Shown here one piece after another: positions 1-10,615 of a DNA stretch of 64,000 nt (position 1 is its first letter; each line of letters starts with the position of its first letter). A program made the position numbers and the translations under genes. Origin of the DNA: Seohaeicola zhoushanensis (GTDB lineage Bacteria; Pseudomonadota; Alphaproteobacteria; Rhodobacterales; Rhodobacteraceae); NCBI RefSeq assembly GCF_014656415.1, contig NZ_BNCJ01000001.1, forward strand, positions 163,755 through 227,754, in the 5' to 3' direction. The notes beneath the pieces were generated by a model. The model was given only the letters and a program-made list of their open reading frames with translations. It had not been told where the DNA came from and did no database searches.

Positions 1-159
1 CAAAGTAGGGTCTATGCGGGGATTGTTGGTCATGCGGTTGTGCACGAAGCGCGATACCGCGCCGGCAATCATCCATCCGACGACCAGAACGATCAGGGCC
101 TTCACACCGTTGATCACCAGCGGTGCATATACCCCGACTTCAGCAATTATCTCGTCCAT
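1..159 (-). CDS. MscS-family mechanosensitive channel, N-terminal part
   Basis: The window edge cuts this gene, leaving 53 codons. Translation starts at an ATG at 159 on the minus strand after a GGGGGACAGG-like leader. The visible residues hold a short periplasmic N-terminus and one hydrophobic helix (about 12-40) rich in Val, Ile and Gly, followed by a basic loop with FVHNRMTNN. That arrangement is typical of the first helices of small-conductance mechanosensitive channels, which vent solutes on hypo-osmotic shock. It lies downstream of mscL on the same strand, but a terminator separates them. The family call rests on a short stretch only. Confidence 0.6.
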   Translation of the reverse strand, partial: MDEIIAEVGVYAPLVINGVKALIVLVVGWMIAGAVSRFVHNRMTNNPRIDPTL

Positions 160-196
160 CCTGTCCCCCTAACGCACAAGTTCGTCTTCGGTTCCG

Positions 197-230
197 AAAA
201 AAGTTTCGGGGGCCGTCGCTGCGGCCCCCG
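197..230 (-). terminator. Rho-independent terminator of mscL
   Basis: A perfect 9-bp GC stem (207-215 with 222-230, six-base loop) is followed on the minus strand by AAAC and then six T residues at 202-197. It sits 21 bp past the mscL stop codon and before the mscS-type gene, so it should end the mscL transcript. Confidence 0.8.
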
Positions 231-251
231 GCAGGCAGTTCAGTCGCGCGA

Positions 252-683
252 TCAGCGGTTCTTCAGCGCGTCGCGGATCTCGATCAGCAGGTCGACCTCG
301 CTCGGCCCCTTGGGCGCCTCGGGCTTGGCCTCTTCCTTCTTGGCCGCGGCATCCTTCACCTTGTTCACACCCTTCACCAGCATGAACACGACCCAGGCCA
401 CGATCAGGAAGTTGATGACCGCCATCAGGAAGGCGCCATAGGCAAAGACCGCCGCCCCCGCCTCGCGCGCCTGCTCCAGGCTGGCGCCCGCCGGAACCTC
501 GCCGGACAGCACGAAATAGTTGTTCGTGAAATCGACGCCGCCGGTGAACAGACCGATGATCGGGTTGATGATATCCCCGACCAGCGAGGTGACGATCGCG
601 GTGAAGGCCGCGCCGATGATGATCCCGACGGCCATGTCCATGACATTGCCGCGCGCAATGAAATCTCTGAATTCCTTGATCAT
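252..683 (-). CDS. mscL: Large-conductance mechanosensitive channel MscL
   Basis: This 143-residue protein matches MscL in length and layout. The amphipathic N-terminus [14 protein letters not shown] leads into TM1 (about 16-45) with the Gly/Ala-rich pore helix [13 protein letters not shown] periplasmic loop follows, then TM2 (about 80-108), and a charged C-terminal helix ending in [12 protein letters not shown]. MscL forms a homopentamer in the inner membrane and opens near lytic tension to release small solutes during osmotic downshock. The start follows a GCAGGAAAACAGGA leader. A clear terminator lies downstream. It is divergent from the glutathione transferase gene. Confidence 0.97.
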   Translation of the reverse strand: MIKEFRDFIARGNVMDMAVGIIIGAAFTAIVTSLVGDIINPIIGLFTGGVDFTNNYFVLSGEVPAGASLEQAREAGAAVFAYGAFLMAVINFLIVAWVVFMLVKGVNKVKDAAAKKEEAKPEAPKGPSEVDLLIEIRDALKNR

Positions 684-830
684 TCCTGTTTTCCTGCTCC
701 TGTGACACCGCCTTGCGGTGTTCGCGCCTCAACATATGCCGGTGCGCCCGCGCACCGAGGTTGCCCTGTTTTATCGAGGAAAGCCAATTACGTTAACCCT
801 ACCTCTTCCGTAACGGAGATCCGAACCGAA

Positions 831-1529
831 ATGCTCGACCAGTCCCCCGTCACCATCATGCAAAAATGGCCCGCGAAAGATCCCGGGCTGATTCAACTTT
901 ACTCCTTTCCGACGCCGAATGGAGTGAAAATTTCCATCGCGCTGGAAGAGCTCGGCCTGCCCTACGAGGCGCATAAGGTCACGCTTGCCGACAGCGATGT
1001 GAAAAGCCCCGAGTTCCTCTCGCTGAACCCCAACAACAAGATCCCGGCGATCATCGACCCGAACGGCCCCGACGAAACGCCCATCGGCCTGTTCGAAAGC
1101 GGCGCGATCCTGATCTATCTGGCCGACAAGGCCGGCAAGCTGATCGGCCGCACCGCCGCCGAGCGCTACAAGACCATCCAATGGGTCATGTTCCAGATGG
1201 CCGGTGTCGGCCCGATGTTCGGCCAGATGGGCTATTTCGTGAAATTCGCCGGTGCCGAGATCGAAGACCCCCGCCCGCGCGAGCGCTACATCGCCGAGGC
1301 CAAACGCCTGCTCGCCGTTCTCGAAAAGCAGCTCGACGGCAAGGAGTGGATCACCGGCGAATACTCCATCGCCGATATCGCCATCGCCCCCTGGCTGCGC
1401 AGCCTCGATTTCTACGGCGCGCGCGAGCTGGTCGGCTGGTATGACCACCCCAACCTCGTCGCCTATCTCGACCGCTTCCTCGCCCGCCCCGCGGTGCAGA
1501 AGGGGCTGAACATCCCGGCGCGCGACTGA
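831..1529 (+). CDS. Glutathione S-transferase, Nu-class/YfcG-like
   Basis: A 232-residue GST. The N-terminal thioredoxin-like domain contains LYSFPTPNGVKI, with T28 and N30 in the position of the Thr/Asn pair used by YfcG-type enzymes. It also has the cis-Pro segment NKIPAI (69-74) and the glutathione-binding ESGAI (89-93). The helical C-terminal domain carries the GEYSIADIAIAPW signature. Such enzymes act in the cytoplasm as disulfide or organic-peroxide reductases with glutathione. I chose the ATG at 831 because it follows an ACGGAG and keeps a normal family length; an in-frame ATG at 858 is the alternative. It stands alone between mscL and a channel gene. Confidence 0.88.
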   Translation: MLDQSPVTIMQKWPAKDPGLIQLYSFPTPNGVKISIALEELGLPYEAHKVTLADSDVKSPEFLSLNPNNKIPAIIDPNGPDETPIGLFESGAILIYLADKAGKLIGRTAAERYKTIQWVMFQMAGVGPMFGQMGYFVKFAGAEIEDPRPRERYIAEAKRLLAVLEKQLDGKEWITGEYSIADIAIAPWLRSLDFYGARELVGWYDHPNLVAYLDRFLARPAVQKGLNIPARD

Positions 1530-1570
1530 TCGCGGGCTTGCCATCCACCCCGCCTTGCCGGTTATGATAG

Positions 1571-1597
1571 TCCCGGAGCGGCCCCGCCGCTCCGGGA
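1571..1597. terminator. GC-rich hairpin between GST and channel genes
   Basis: A perfect 11-bp inverted repeat (TCCCGGAGCGG and its complement, five-base loop) lies in the 90-bp gap. No T-run follows, so it may be a weak terminator or an mRNA 3'-end/5'-leader hairpin for the channel gene, which starts 23 bp later. Confidence 0.45.
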
Positions 1598-1619
1598 CCG
1601 CTCGCACCTACGGAGACCG

Positions 1620-2387
1620 ATGGCCGCACTGACCCACCTGCAATCGCTCTACGAGGACGACACGCCCGAAGCGCATCGCTTCCGTTACGGGCTGCTGGGC
1701 TTCGACATCGCGACGGTGATGTTCGTCATTGGCACCTCCTTCTTCCCCCATACCGACGTTATCGAGGCCATGGACGCCGTTCTCGGAGCGCTGATCCTGT
1801 CGGACTTCGCCTTCCGGTTCTGGATCGAGAAGCGCAAGAAGCGGTTCTTCCTGCGGCTGACCAGCTGGGCCGACATCGTCGCGATGGTCTCCTTCCTCGC
1901 GCCGATTGCCGGCGAGGGCTTTGGATTCCTGCGGATCCTGCGCACCCTGCGGCTGCTGCACACCTACGAACTGCTCGCCCGCCTGCGCCAGGATTTCGCC
2001 TATTTCCGCAGGCACGAAGAGGTGGTGCTGGCCACCGTCAATCTCTTCGTCTTCCTCTTCGTGATGACCGGGCTGATCTATGCGCTGCAATACGGCGTCA
2101 ACCCGCAGATCGCGAATTATGCCGATGCGCTCTATTTCACGGTGACCACGCTCACCACCACCGGCTTTGGCGATATCACCCTGACCGGCACTTCGGGGCG
2201 GATGCTCTCGGTCGGGGTGATGATCGTCGGCGTCACCCTGTTCCTGCGGCTGGCCACCGTGCTGTTCCGCCCGACCAAGGTGCGTCAGGAATGCGAGACC
2301 TGCGGGCTGATGCTGCACGACCCCGACGCCGTGCATTGCAAGCACTGCGGCGAGACGATCCGGATCAAGACCGAGGGCGTGGTCTAG
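1620..2387 (+). CDS. Voltage-gated-type K+ channel with C-terminal zinc ribbon
   Basis: A 255-residue inner-membrane ion channel. A voltage-sensor-like segment runs from about 28 to 125 and includes an Arg-rich S4 (RILRTLRLLHTYELLARLRQ). S5 is at about 133-157. The pore loop has selectivity filter TTTGFGD (179-185), and S6 follows. The filter is close to the K+ channel consensus TVGYGD, so potassium is the expected ion. After S6 the protein ends in a compact CxxC (225/228)...CxxC (240/243) module that looks like a zinc ribbon and may be a regulatory cytoplasmic tail. The start follows CGGAGACCG. Transcription is independent of its neighbours as far as can be seen. Confidence 0.85.
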   Translation: MAALTHLQSLYEDDTPEAHRFRYGLLGFDIATVMFVIGTSFFPHTDVIEAMDAVLGALILSDFAFRFWIEKRKKRFFLRLTSWADIVAMVSFLAPIAGEGFGFLRILRTLRLLHTYELLARLRQDFAYFRRHEEVVLATVNLFVFLFVMTGLIYALQYGVNPQIANYADALYFTVTTLTTTGFGDITLTGTSGRMLSVGVMIVGVTLFLRLATVLFRPTKVRQECETCGLMLHDPDAVHCKHCGETIRIKTEGVV

Positions 2388-2676
2388 CCACTTGCGCCGC
2401 GCCGGGCAAGCGCCGGCCCGTGGGATGGCGCTGCTGCGGTTGAGGTCTGCGTTTTATTCCTGCCACGAACAGATGACTCTGTACGCGGTGCGCCGGTGCA
2501 AAAGCGCCAGCCCGCCGGGACGGGCCGGCGCTCGCCCGGCGCCTTCGGCTTGTTCCGGGCGGTGGTGCGGGGATCTTGGGCACCGTCCGGCGCCGGACGC
2601 GGCCGCCCGGCGCTTCGCGCGTTCGACGCTCAGGGTGTCCACTGGACACCCTGCCGGGCATGGCCCGGACCGCGTC
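2388..2676. other. Intergenic region with inverted repeats, no gene
   Basis: This 289-bp gap lies between the channel gene and dnaJ, which are convergent. No open frame with family-like sequence is visible. It holds the dnaJ terminator (2498-2531) and a near-perfect 23-bp palindrome at 2631-2653 (11-bp arms CAGGGTGTCCA, one-base centre). The palindrome lies 24 bp after the dnaJ stop and has no T-run. Confidence 0.6.
2498..2531 (-). terminator. Terminator of the dnaK-dnaJ transcript
   Basis: On the minus strand, an 11-bp GC stem (2531-2521 with 2514-2504) closes with one pair that is G-U only in minus-strand RNA and a mismatch on the other strand. It is followed by TTTTGC. The strand-specific pairing and the T-run place it as a terminator for transcription coming from dnaJ. 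Confidence 0.55.
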
Positions 2677-3813
2677 TCACCCCTTCATACCATCCCAGAA
2701 GGACTTGACCGTCGAGAAGAACGACTTGCTCTCCGGGTTGTTGTCCTCCGAAAGCTCGTCGAACTCCCGCAGGATCTCCTTCTGGCGCGAGGTCAGGTTG
2801 ACCGGGGTCTCGACCGCCAGCTCGATGAACATGTCACCAAGCGCACCGCCGCGCAGCGCCGGCATACCCTTGCCGCGCAGGCGCATCTGCCGGCCCGACT
2901 GGCTGCCCGCCGGGATCTGCACCCTTGCGCGCCCGCCGTCGATGGTCGGCACCTCGATGGCACCGCCCAGCGCCGCCTTCGACATGCTCACCGGCACGCG
3001 GCAATGCAGGTTGGTGCCGTCACGGCCGAACAGCTCGTGCTGCTCCACCTCGACGAAGATGTAGAGATCGCCCGGCGGTCCGCCGCGCATCCCCGCCTCA
3101 CCCTCGCCGGCCAGCCGGATGCGGGTGCCCGTCTCCACCCCGGCCGGGATGTTGACGTTCAGCGCCCGGTCCTTTTCGACCCGGCCTGCACCATGGCACG
3201 ACTTGCAGGGGTTCTTGATGATCTGGCCCAGGCCCGAACAGGTCGGGCAAGTCCGCTCGACCGTGAAGAAGCCCTGCTGCGCCCGCACCTTGCCCATGCC
3301 CGAACAGGTCGGGCAGGTGGTCGGCTCGGCACCGCCCTCGGCACCGGACCCGTTGCACGAGGAACAGGCCACGGCCGTCGGCACGTTGATCGTCTTCTGC
3401 ACGCCGTTGAAGGAATCCTCCAGCGTCACCCGCAGGTTATAGCGCAGGTCCGACCCGCGCGCCGCGCGGCGTCCGCCCTGGCGCTGGCCGCCCATGAAAT
3501 CGCCGAAGAGATCGTCGAACACGTCCGAGAAGGCCGAGGAGAAGTCGCCGCCATGCCGCGCCCCGCGGCCACCGCCGCCCATCCCGCCCTCGAAGGCCGC
3601 GTGACCGAAGCGGTCATAGGCCGCCTTCTTGTCGGCGTCCTTCAGCACCTCGTAGGCCTCGTTGGCCTCCTTGAACTGGGCTTCGGCTTCGGGGTTGTCC
3701 GCGTTGCGGTCGGGGTGCAGCTCCTTGGCCTTGCCCCGGTAGGCCTTCTTTATTTCTTCCGCAGAGGCCCCCCGGGACACGCCAAGCACGTCGTAGAAAT
3801 CACGCTTAGACAT
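2677..3813 (-). CDS. dnaJ: Chaperone protein DnaJ
   Basis: A full-length 378-residue Hsp40. The J domain (1-70) carries the HPD triad at 33-35. A Gly-rich linker (MGGGGRGA) follows. Four CxxCxGxG zinc motifs ([32 protein letters not shown]) precede the two beta-barrel client-binding domains. DnaJ delivers unfolded proteins to DnaK and stimulates its ATPase in the cytoplasm. The start has a strong GGAGAAAGGGA leader. It follows dnaK by 76 bp with a hairpin between them, so it should be cotranscribed from the heat-shock promoter upstream of dnaK. Confidence 0.98.
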   Translation of the reverse strand: MSKRDFYDVLGVSRGASAEEIKKAYRGKAKELHPDRNADNPEAEAQFKEANEAYEVLKDADKKAAYDRFGHAAFEGGMGGGGRGARHGGDFSSAFSDVFDDLFGDFMGGQRQGGRRAARGSDLRYNLRVTLEDSFNGVQKTINVPTAVACSSCNGSGAEGGAEPTTCPTCSGMGKVRAQQGFFTVERTCPTCSGLGQIIKNPCKSCHGAGRVEKDRALNVNIPAGVETGTRIRLAGEGEAGMRGGPPGDLYIFVEVEQHELFGRDGTNLHCRVPVSMSKAALGGAIEVPTIDGGRARVQIPAGSQSGRQMRLRGKGMPALRGGALGDMFIELAVETPVNLTSRQKEILREFDELSEDNNPESKSFFSTVKSFWDGMKG

Positions 3814-3841
3814 CGTTTATCCCTTTCTCCGGAAACGCAGG

Positions 3842-3868
3842 GGGCCGGCCCGGTTATCGGGCCGACCC
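3842..3868 (-). promoter_or_regulatory. Intercistronic hairpin between dnaK and dnaJ
   Basis: An 11-bp stem (3842-3852 with 3858-3868, five-base loop) pairs fully in minus-strand RNA if one G-U is allowed. No T-run follows. It is placed to stabilise the 3' end of a dnaK-only mRNA or to lower read-through into dnaJ, which would give the usual excess of DnaK over DnaJ. This role is inference. Confidence 0.45.
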
Positions 3869-3889
3869 ACCGCCTGTTCCCGCTGGGCC

Positions 3890-5800
<1,911 letters not shown>

Positions 5801-5912
5801 TGTTTGATCCCTTCCAATTAAGGCGATTTTCTGGACGCCGACCCGTTGCGGCATCGGCAAACCCATCCCGGAGCAGCAAGGCACGTGCCCTGCCTACCGG
5901 GCTTCGACGGGT

Positions 5913-5941
5913 ATATAAGGAGGGGGTCCGGAGGCCGCAAG
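5913..5941 (-). promoter_or_regulatory. RpoH (sigma-32)-type promoter of dnaK
   Basis: Reading the minus strand, CTTG (5941-5938) is followed after exactly 18 bp by CTTATAT (5919-5913). This fits the alphaproteobacterial heat-shock promoter pattern CTTG-N17/18-CYTATNT. Transcription would start near 5905, giving a leader of roughly 100 nt before the dnaK ATG. Confidence 0.75.
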
Positions 5942-6075
5942 CCGCTCACAAAGGCGAGATCGGCAAAAATGTCGCTTTGGTGTCTCTGGAACACCCCTGT
6001 GCCGGTCTCGGCAACCGCCGCGGAATATTCCGGCGGCCCCTTGCATTGCGCCGCATTTGCCCGATCCTGCCGCCC

Positions 6076-6678
6076 ATGCCCGACCTTGACCTCAACGGTG
6101 TCCTGATCCGCCCGCAAACGCTCGACCGCTCCGCGCAGGTGCAGCTGGTCGAGGTGCTGCGCGCCGTCGCCACCGCAGCGCCGCCCTATGCGCCGGATAC
6201 GCCCTACGGCAAGCCGATGAGCGTGCGCATGACCTCGGCGGGCCGCTTCGGCTGGTATTCCGACCGCACCGGCTATCGCTATGTCGACCGTCACCCCTCG
6301 GGCATGCCCTGGCCAGCGATCCCGCCGCAGGTGCTGGACCTCTGGGAACAGGTCACCGGCCTGACCCGCACGCCCGACTGCTGCCTCGTCAACTTCTACG
6401 GCGAGGGCGCGCGGATGGGCCTGCACCAGGACAAGGACGAGGCCGATTTCTCCTGGCCGGTGCTTTCCATCAGCCTCGGTGACGAGGGTCTGTTCCGCGT
6501 CGGCGGCACCCGGCGAAGCGACCCTACGCGGTCGATCTGGCTCAAATCCGGCGATGTCGCCCTGCTTGGCGGCGCGGCGCGGCTGGCCTATCACGGGGTC
6601 GACCGCATCCGCTTCGGCTCCTCCGACCTGCTGCCCCGTGGCGGGCGGATCAACCTGACCCTGCGCGTTGTCACCTAG
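6076..6678 (+). CDS. alkB: AlkB-family 2-oxoglutarate/Fe(II) DNA repair dioxygenase
   Basis: A 200-residue protein with the full AlkB jelly-roll signature. Iron ligands H117 and D119 lie in GLHQDKDE and distal H173 in AYHGVDR. The 2-oxoglutarate/substrate arginines are R191 and R197 in RINLTLR. NFYGEGARMG matches the nucleotide-recognition strand of E. coli AlkB. The enzyme oxidatively removes 1-methyladenine and 3-methylcytosine lesions. The ATG at 6076 gives the normal length; the open frame extends upstream through the dnaK leader but lacks family sequence there. It is divergent from dnaK. Confidence 0.93.
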   Translation: MPDLDLNGVLIRPQTLDRSAQVQLVEVLRAVATAAPPYAPDTPYGKPMSVRMTSAGRFGWYSDRTGYRYVDRHPSGMPWPAIPPQVLDLWEQVTGLTRTPDCCLVNFYGEGARMGLHQDKDEADFSWPVLSISLGDEGLFRVGGTRRSDPTRSIWLKSGDVALLGGAARLAYHGVDRIRFGSSDLLPRGGRINLTLRVVT

Positions 6679-6739
6679 CCGGGGTTAACACCGCCCCCGC
6701 CGCCCGCTAATGCTGGGCACAGGAAACCCCGGAGCCGCC

Positions 6740-7579
6740 ATGATCATCACCCGCCTGCACGGCCGCCTGGGCAACCAGATGTTCCAATACGCCGCCGGCC
6801 GCGCCCTGGCCGAACGGCTCTGCACCGGCGTGGCGCTCGATTCCCGCGGCGCGGTTGCGCGGAACGAAGGCGTGCTCACCCGCGTCTTCGACCTGCCGCT
6901 CGCCAAGCCCGACCGCCTGCCGCCCGACCGCCGCGAGGCGCCGCTGCGCTACCTGCTCTGGCGCTTTGCAGGCCTGCCGCCAAGGATTCACCGCGAACGG
7001 GGCCTCGGCTACAACCCAGCCTTCGAGACCTGGGAGGACGGCAGCTACCTGCACGGCTACTGGCAGTCGGAACGCTATTTCGCCGCCCATGCCGACACTA
7101 TCCGGGCCGATTTCGCCTTCCCAGCGCTCCGCGACCCGCGCAACGCCGAGATGGCGGCACGCATCGCCTCGGGCCTCTCGATCTCGCTGCACGTCCGGCG
7201 CGGCGACTACCTGACCACCGGCGCGCATGGCACCTGCGACGCCGCCTATTACAACGCGGCCCTGGCCCATATCCTCGAGGGGCTGGATGGCACCCCCACG
7301 GTCTTCGTCTTCTCCGACGACCCCGCCTGGGCGCGCGACAACCTGCCCCTGCCCTGCGAGCGCGTGGTGGTCGATTTCAACGGCCCCGAGGCCGATTACG
7401 AGGACATGCGCCTGATGTCGCTGTGCCGGCACAACATCATCGCCAATTCGTCCTTCTCGTGGTGGGCCGCCTGGCTGAACGCCAACCCGGACAGGCGCGT
7501 TGCCGCGCCCGCCCGCTGGTTCGCCGATCCGAAACTGTCCAACCCCGACCTGCTGCCGCAGGGCTGGACTGCCATCTGA
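6740..7579 (+). CDS. Glycosyltransferase family 11 (alpha-1,2-fucosyltransferase-like)
   Basis: A 279-residue GT11 enzyme. It begins MIITRLHGRLGNQMFQYAAG, the family's N-terminal signature, and has the GDP-fucose-binding HVRRGDY motif at 151-157. The C-terminal block NSSFSWWAAWL is also typical. Family members move L-fucose from GDP-fucose to galactose in surface polysaccharide or LPS. The ATG at 6740 follows CCCCGGAGCC; an earlier ATG at 6710 lacks a ribosome site. No GDP-fucose synthesis or other polysaccharide gene lies nearby, so it is an orphan here. It converges with the next gene with a 5-bp gap. Confidence 0.85.
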   Translation: MIITRLHGRLGNQMFQYAAGRALAERLCTGVALDSRGAVARNEGVLTRVFDLPLAKPDRLPPDRREAPLRYLLWRFAGLPPRIHRERGLGYNPAFETWEDGSYLHGYWQSERYFAAHADTIRADFAFPALRDPRNAEMAARIASGLSISLHVRRGDYLTTGAHGTCDAAYYNAALAHILEGLDGTPTVFVFSDDPAWARDNLPLPCERVVVDFNGPEADYEDMRLMSLCRHNIIANSSFSWWAAWLNANPDRRVAAPARWFADPKLSNPDLLPQGWTAI

Positions 7580-7584
7580 GGCGC

Positions 7585-9114
7585 TCAGCGCATCCGGATG
7601 CCGTTGGCCATGACATGGCCTTCGCCGGTCAGTTCGATATGCGACTTCAGCACATCCTCGCCCAGCTCCGGCGCGGGCTTGGCCATCATGCCGATCCCCA
7701 TGCGCGCGCCCATCGCCTCGTCATCGCTCAGCGCGCCGATGCCCGTCAGCCGGTCGATCAGCGTATTTGCCCCTTTCAGGGTCATGTCCAGCGTTCCGGT
7801 CGGCTTGGGAAAGCCCTTGAAGGTCTCGAGATCCGTATTGTCGAAGGTGGCCTCGCCCGACCCGGTCAGCGATGCGCCGGCCGCCTCCAGCGTGAAGTCC
7901 TTCAGCGTAACCGCGTGCAGTTCGCCTGGCACCTCGCCCGCCTCCATGCTCGCTCCGACGGTCATGAAGTCGAGCCAGTCGAGATAGCTCTTCACCTGCG
8001 CCGTCAGGTCGAGCCGCAGCGTCGCCGGGTCGCGCGGAATAGTCATGCCGGGGTCGATCAGGCCCCAGAGCATGTCGCCCACCGTCAGCCCGGTCACATC
8101 CACCGAGATCGCCGCCTCCTGCAACTGCTCGCCCGCCGAGATCGGCAGCACGAAGCGGCCCGCGGTGCTTTCGGCAGCGAACTCCAGGTCCAGCGGCATC
8201 ACCTCGGGCATGTAGGCGCGCACCTTGGCGTCCTTGCCGGTGCCCTCCATCGACACCCCGTCCCGGTCGAGCGACATGCCGAAGGTGTAGAGTCCAAAGC
8301 TGTTGTGCTGCTCCTGCACCCGCTCGCCGTCGATCCTGATCGACTGCTGCGTCTCGTAGCCCTGCATCTCGGACGCGACATGCCCCTTCAGCCCGTCGCG
8401 GATCGCCGCCGCGAGGTTCAGCACATCCATCCCGTTGCGCGGCAGGTCGAGCGCGTAGGTCGCCGAGGCCCCGGAAATCTTCGCGGTGGACTCTATGTTT
8501 GCGTTGCCCGGCCCGACATAGTTCATCACCATGTCCTGCGTGGCATATTGCGTGCGGCCGGTCAGCGAGACGACCTTGTCGACCACCACACGCTGTTCCG
8601 AGGTGAAATCGGTCATCGTCACGCTGATCTCGGCCTCCGCGGCCTCGACCTCGGGAATCTCCAGGTCGGTCACCGTCACCGTCATCGACCCGACCGAAGA
8701 CGTGTAGGTCACGTCCCCGGGCTGGCCCGAGGCAACGATAACCATCCCATCGTGCCCCAGAACGCCGGTGCCGGCCATCCGCGGCTTGTCCATCGGCTCC
8801 ACCGCGAAATGTATGGCGAAGTCCTGCGGGATCACCACCGCAACCGTGCCATCACCCTGTTCGACCAGGTCGAAGCCCGACTGCGTCAGGCTCACCCGGC
8901 CCGCGTCCATCGGCAGCCCCCAATGCATCGTAAGCTCGCCCACCTTCAGCTTATTGCCGCTGCGCGCGGTCTCGACGCTGAGAGAGCCGCCGAAAGCCCC
9001 TGCATAGGCCCTGATATTCTGCCAGACGTCATCGGCCGTGACATCGGCCCGCACGGCGCCAGCGGCAAACAGGGTGACAAGGGCGGTCGAGGCGGCGAGG
9101 GAAAAACGCGACAT
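7585..9114 (-). CDS. DUF2125 family exported protein
   Basis: A 509-residue protein with a Sec signal peptide (residues 1-23, cleavage near AVRA/DV). A long beta-rich body with VTADDVWQNIRAYAGAFG near the start follows. The pattern of alternating strands and repeated VTLTG-like segments resembles DUF2125 proteins, which are common and uncharacterised in Rhodobacteraceae. It probably acts in the periplasm or at the outer membrane. The ATG at 9114 was preferred because AAAGG lies 7 nt upstream; an ATG at 9129 is possible. It overlaps neither neighbour and no partner gene suggests a function. Confidence 0.7.
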   Translation of the reverse strand: MSRFSLAASTALVTLFAAGAVRADVTADDVWQNIRAYAGAFGGSLSVETARSGNKLKVGELTMHWGLPMDAGRVSLTQSGFDLVEQGDGTVAVVIPQDFAIHFAVEPMDKPRMAGTGVLGHDGMVIVASGQPGDVTYTSSVGSMTVTVTDLEIPEVEAAEAEISVTMTDFTSEQRVVVDKVVSLTGRTQYATQDMVMNYVGPGNANIESTAKISGASATYALDLPRNGMDVLNLAAAIRDGLKGHVASEMQGYETQQSIRIDGERVQEQHNSFGLYTFGMSLDRDGVSMEGTGKDAKVRAYMPEVMPLDLEFAAESTAGRFVLPISAGEQLQEAAISVDVTGLTVGDMLWGLIDPGMTIPRDPATLRLDLTAQVKSYLDWLDFMTVGASMEAGEVPGELHAVTLKDFTLEAAGASLTGSGEATFDNTDLETFKGFPKPTGTLDMTLKGANTLIDRLTGIGALSDDEAMGARMGIGMMAKPAPELGEDVLKSHIELTGEGHVMANGIRMR

Positions 9115-9187
9115 GGGCAACCTTTGCATGAGTATCCGAATGCCGCCCAGCCTAACCGCCCCTCCGGCCTTTGGCGAGGGGAAGCCG

Positions 9188-10390
9188 TCAGTCCGCCAGC
9201 AGCAGGCCCAGCCGGCGGATGCCTTCCTCGATGGTCTCCTCGTCCGCCAGCGAGAAGCTGAGGCGCAGGTTGTTGCCCTGCGATCCGTCGGCATAGAAGG
9301 CCCGGCCCGGAACGAAGGCCACGCGCTGGGTCTTCAGCGACTTGGCCAGCAGCTCGGCCCCGTCCATGTGCTCGGGCACCGTCAGCCAGACGAACATGCC
9401 GCCCTCGGGGCTGGTCCAACTCACACCCTCGGGCATGTAGCGTTCCAGCGCCGCCAGCATGTGGTCGCGCCGCTCGGAATAGACCCTGCGCAGCATCGCG
9501 ACGTGGTCGTCGAAGACATTGCGCGCCACCCGGTCGATCACCGCCTGGTTCATCGTCGAGGTATGCAGGTCGCCCGCCTGCTTGATCAGCACCATCTGGC
9601 TGATCGCCTTCTGCGAGCCGCAGACCCAGCCAATCCGCAGACCCGGCGCCAGCGACTTGGAGAAACTGCCGCAATAGAGCGTGCGGCACTCCTCGATATC
9701 GCCCTTGCGCGCGATCTCCAGCGCCAGGATCGGCGGGATCGCCTCGCCGTCGAACCGCAGCGCCTGGTAGGCCGCGTCCTCGATCACCGCCATGTCCAGC
9801 TCGTCCGCCAGGTCCAGCACCCTCTCGCGCGCGGCGCGGTTCATCGTGCGCCCGGTGGGGTTGGCGAAATCGACCGACATATAGGCGAACTTGACCCGGC
9901 CACCGGCCGCGGCCGCCGTCTCGGCATAGTCGGCGGCGCTGCGGTTGGTGCCGGGGTCCAGCCGGTCGTAGTTAGGCTCGTAGGCGTTGAAGGCGCCCAG
10001 CGCGCCCATGTAGGTCGGCCAGTCGACCAGCGCAGTATCGCCCGGCGACAGCAGCATCTTGCCGAGGTAGTCGAGCGCCTGCTGGCTGCCCGAGGTGATC
10101 ATGATGTTGTCAGGTGTGCAGGGAATGCCGATGGTCGCCATATGCGCCGCGATCCACTCGCGCAGCGGCAGATAGCCCTCGCTCACCGAATATTGCAGCG
10201 CCTCGCCCGCGCCATCCCGGAAGATCTCGGCATAGGCGTCCTGGAAGGCGCTCGCCGGAAACAGCTTGGGGTCGGGGATCCCGCCCGCGAAAGAGATGAT
10301 GTCGGGCTGCGCCAGCAGCTTCAGCAGCTCGCGGATCTCCGACGCCTTCATCCGGCTGGCCCGGCTGGCGAATACCTGTTCCCAGTTCAT
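9188..10390 (-). CDS. PLP-dependent aminotransferase, 2-aminoadipate-type
   Basis: A 400-residue fold-type I aminotransferase. ISFAGGIPDPKLFP near the N-terminus and the PLP Schiff-base lysine K245 in SFSKSLAPGLRIGW match the LysN/2-aminoadipate and aromatic/branched-chain aminotransferase group. Also present are MITSGSQQALD for PLP phosphate binding and DAAYQALRFDG. It is cytoplasmic and transfers an amino group to 2-oxoglutarate; its amino acid substrate cannot be read from sequence. The start at 10390 follows AGGAG by 7 nt. It is divergent from the RTX gene. Confidence 0.88.
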   Translation of the reverse strand: MNWEQVFASRASRMKASEIRELLKLLAQPDIISFAGGIPDPKLFPASAFQDAYAEIFRDGAGEALQYSVSEGYLPLREWIAAHMATIGIPCTPDNIMITSGSQQALDYLGKMLLSPGDTALVDWPTYMGALGAFNAYEPNYDRLDPGTNRSAADYAETAAAAGGRVKFAYMSVDFANPTGRTMNRAARERVLDLADELDMAVIEDAAYQALRFDGEAIPPILALEIARKGDIEECRTLYCGSFSKSLAPGLRIGWVCGSQKAISQMVLIKQAGDLHTSTMNQAVIDRVARNVFDDHVAMLRRVYSERRDHMLAALERYMPEGVSWTSPEGGMFVWLTVPEHMDGAELLAKSLKTQRVAFVPGRAFYADGSQGNNLRLSFSLADEETIEEGIRRLGLLLAD

Positions 10391-10450
10391 GCAGACACTC
10401 CTGAGTCCCTTGCGCCCGCCAGCAACCGCATCACCGCAGAAGTGTCAATC

Positions 10451-10472
10451 ATGCTGACTTTTATTTCAGCAT
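10451..10472. promoter_or_regulatory. Candidate operator between aminotransferase and RTX genes
   Basis: A 7-bp perfect inverted repeat, ATGCTGA-N8-TCAGCAT, lies in an AT-richer stretch of the 237-bp divergent gap. A second dyad, CGGCGCA-N5-TGCGCCG, lies at 10480-10498. Both are placed to control either gene. No regulator gene is adjacent, so the binding protein is unknown. Confidence 0.35.
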
Positions 10473-10615
10473 TCGTTATCGGCGCATCTTCTGCGCCGCG
10501 GTGGCGGATCGGCGAAACATGTACTTAACATACGGAAAATAAGGCATTTCTTCTGTAATCTTGCCGTAAGGAAAGGCTGCTCTTGTTCAGACCGGGTTTC
10601 ACGTGATGGTTGAAC

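Noticed and set aside
705..721. A 7-bp inverted repeat ACACCGC-N3-GCGGTGT between mscL and the GST gene
   Set aside because: It could be an operator, but it is short, GC-rich and without a neighbouring regulator; chance occurrence is likely.
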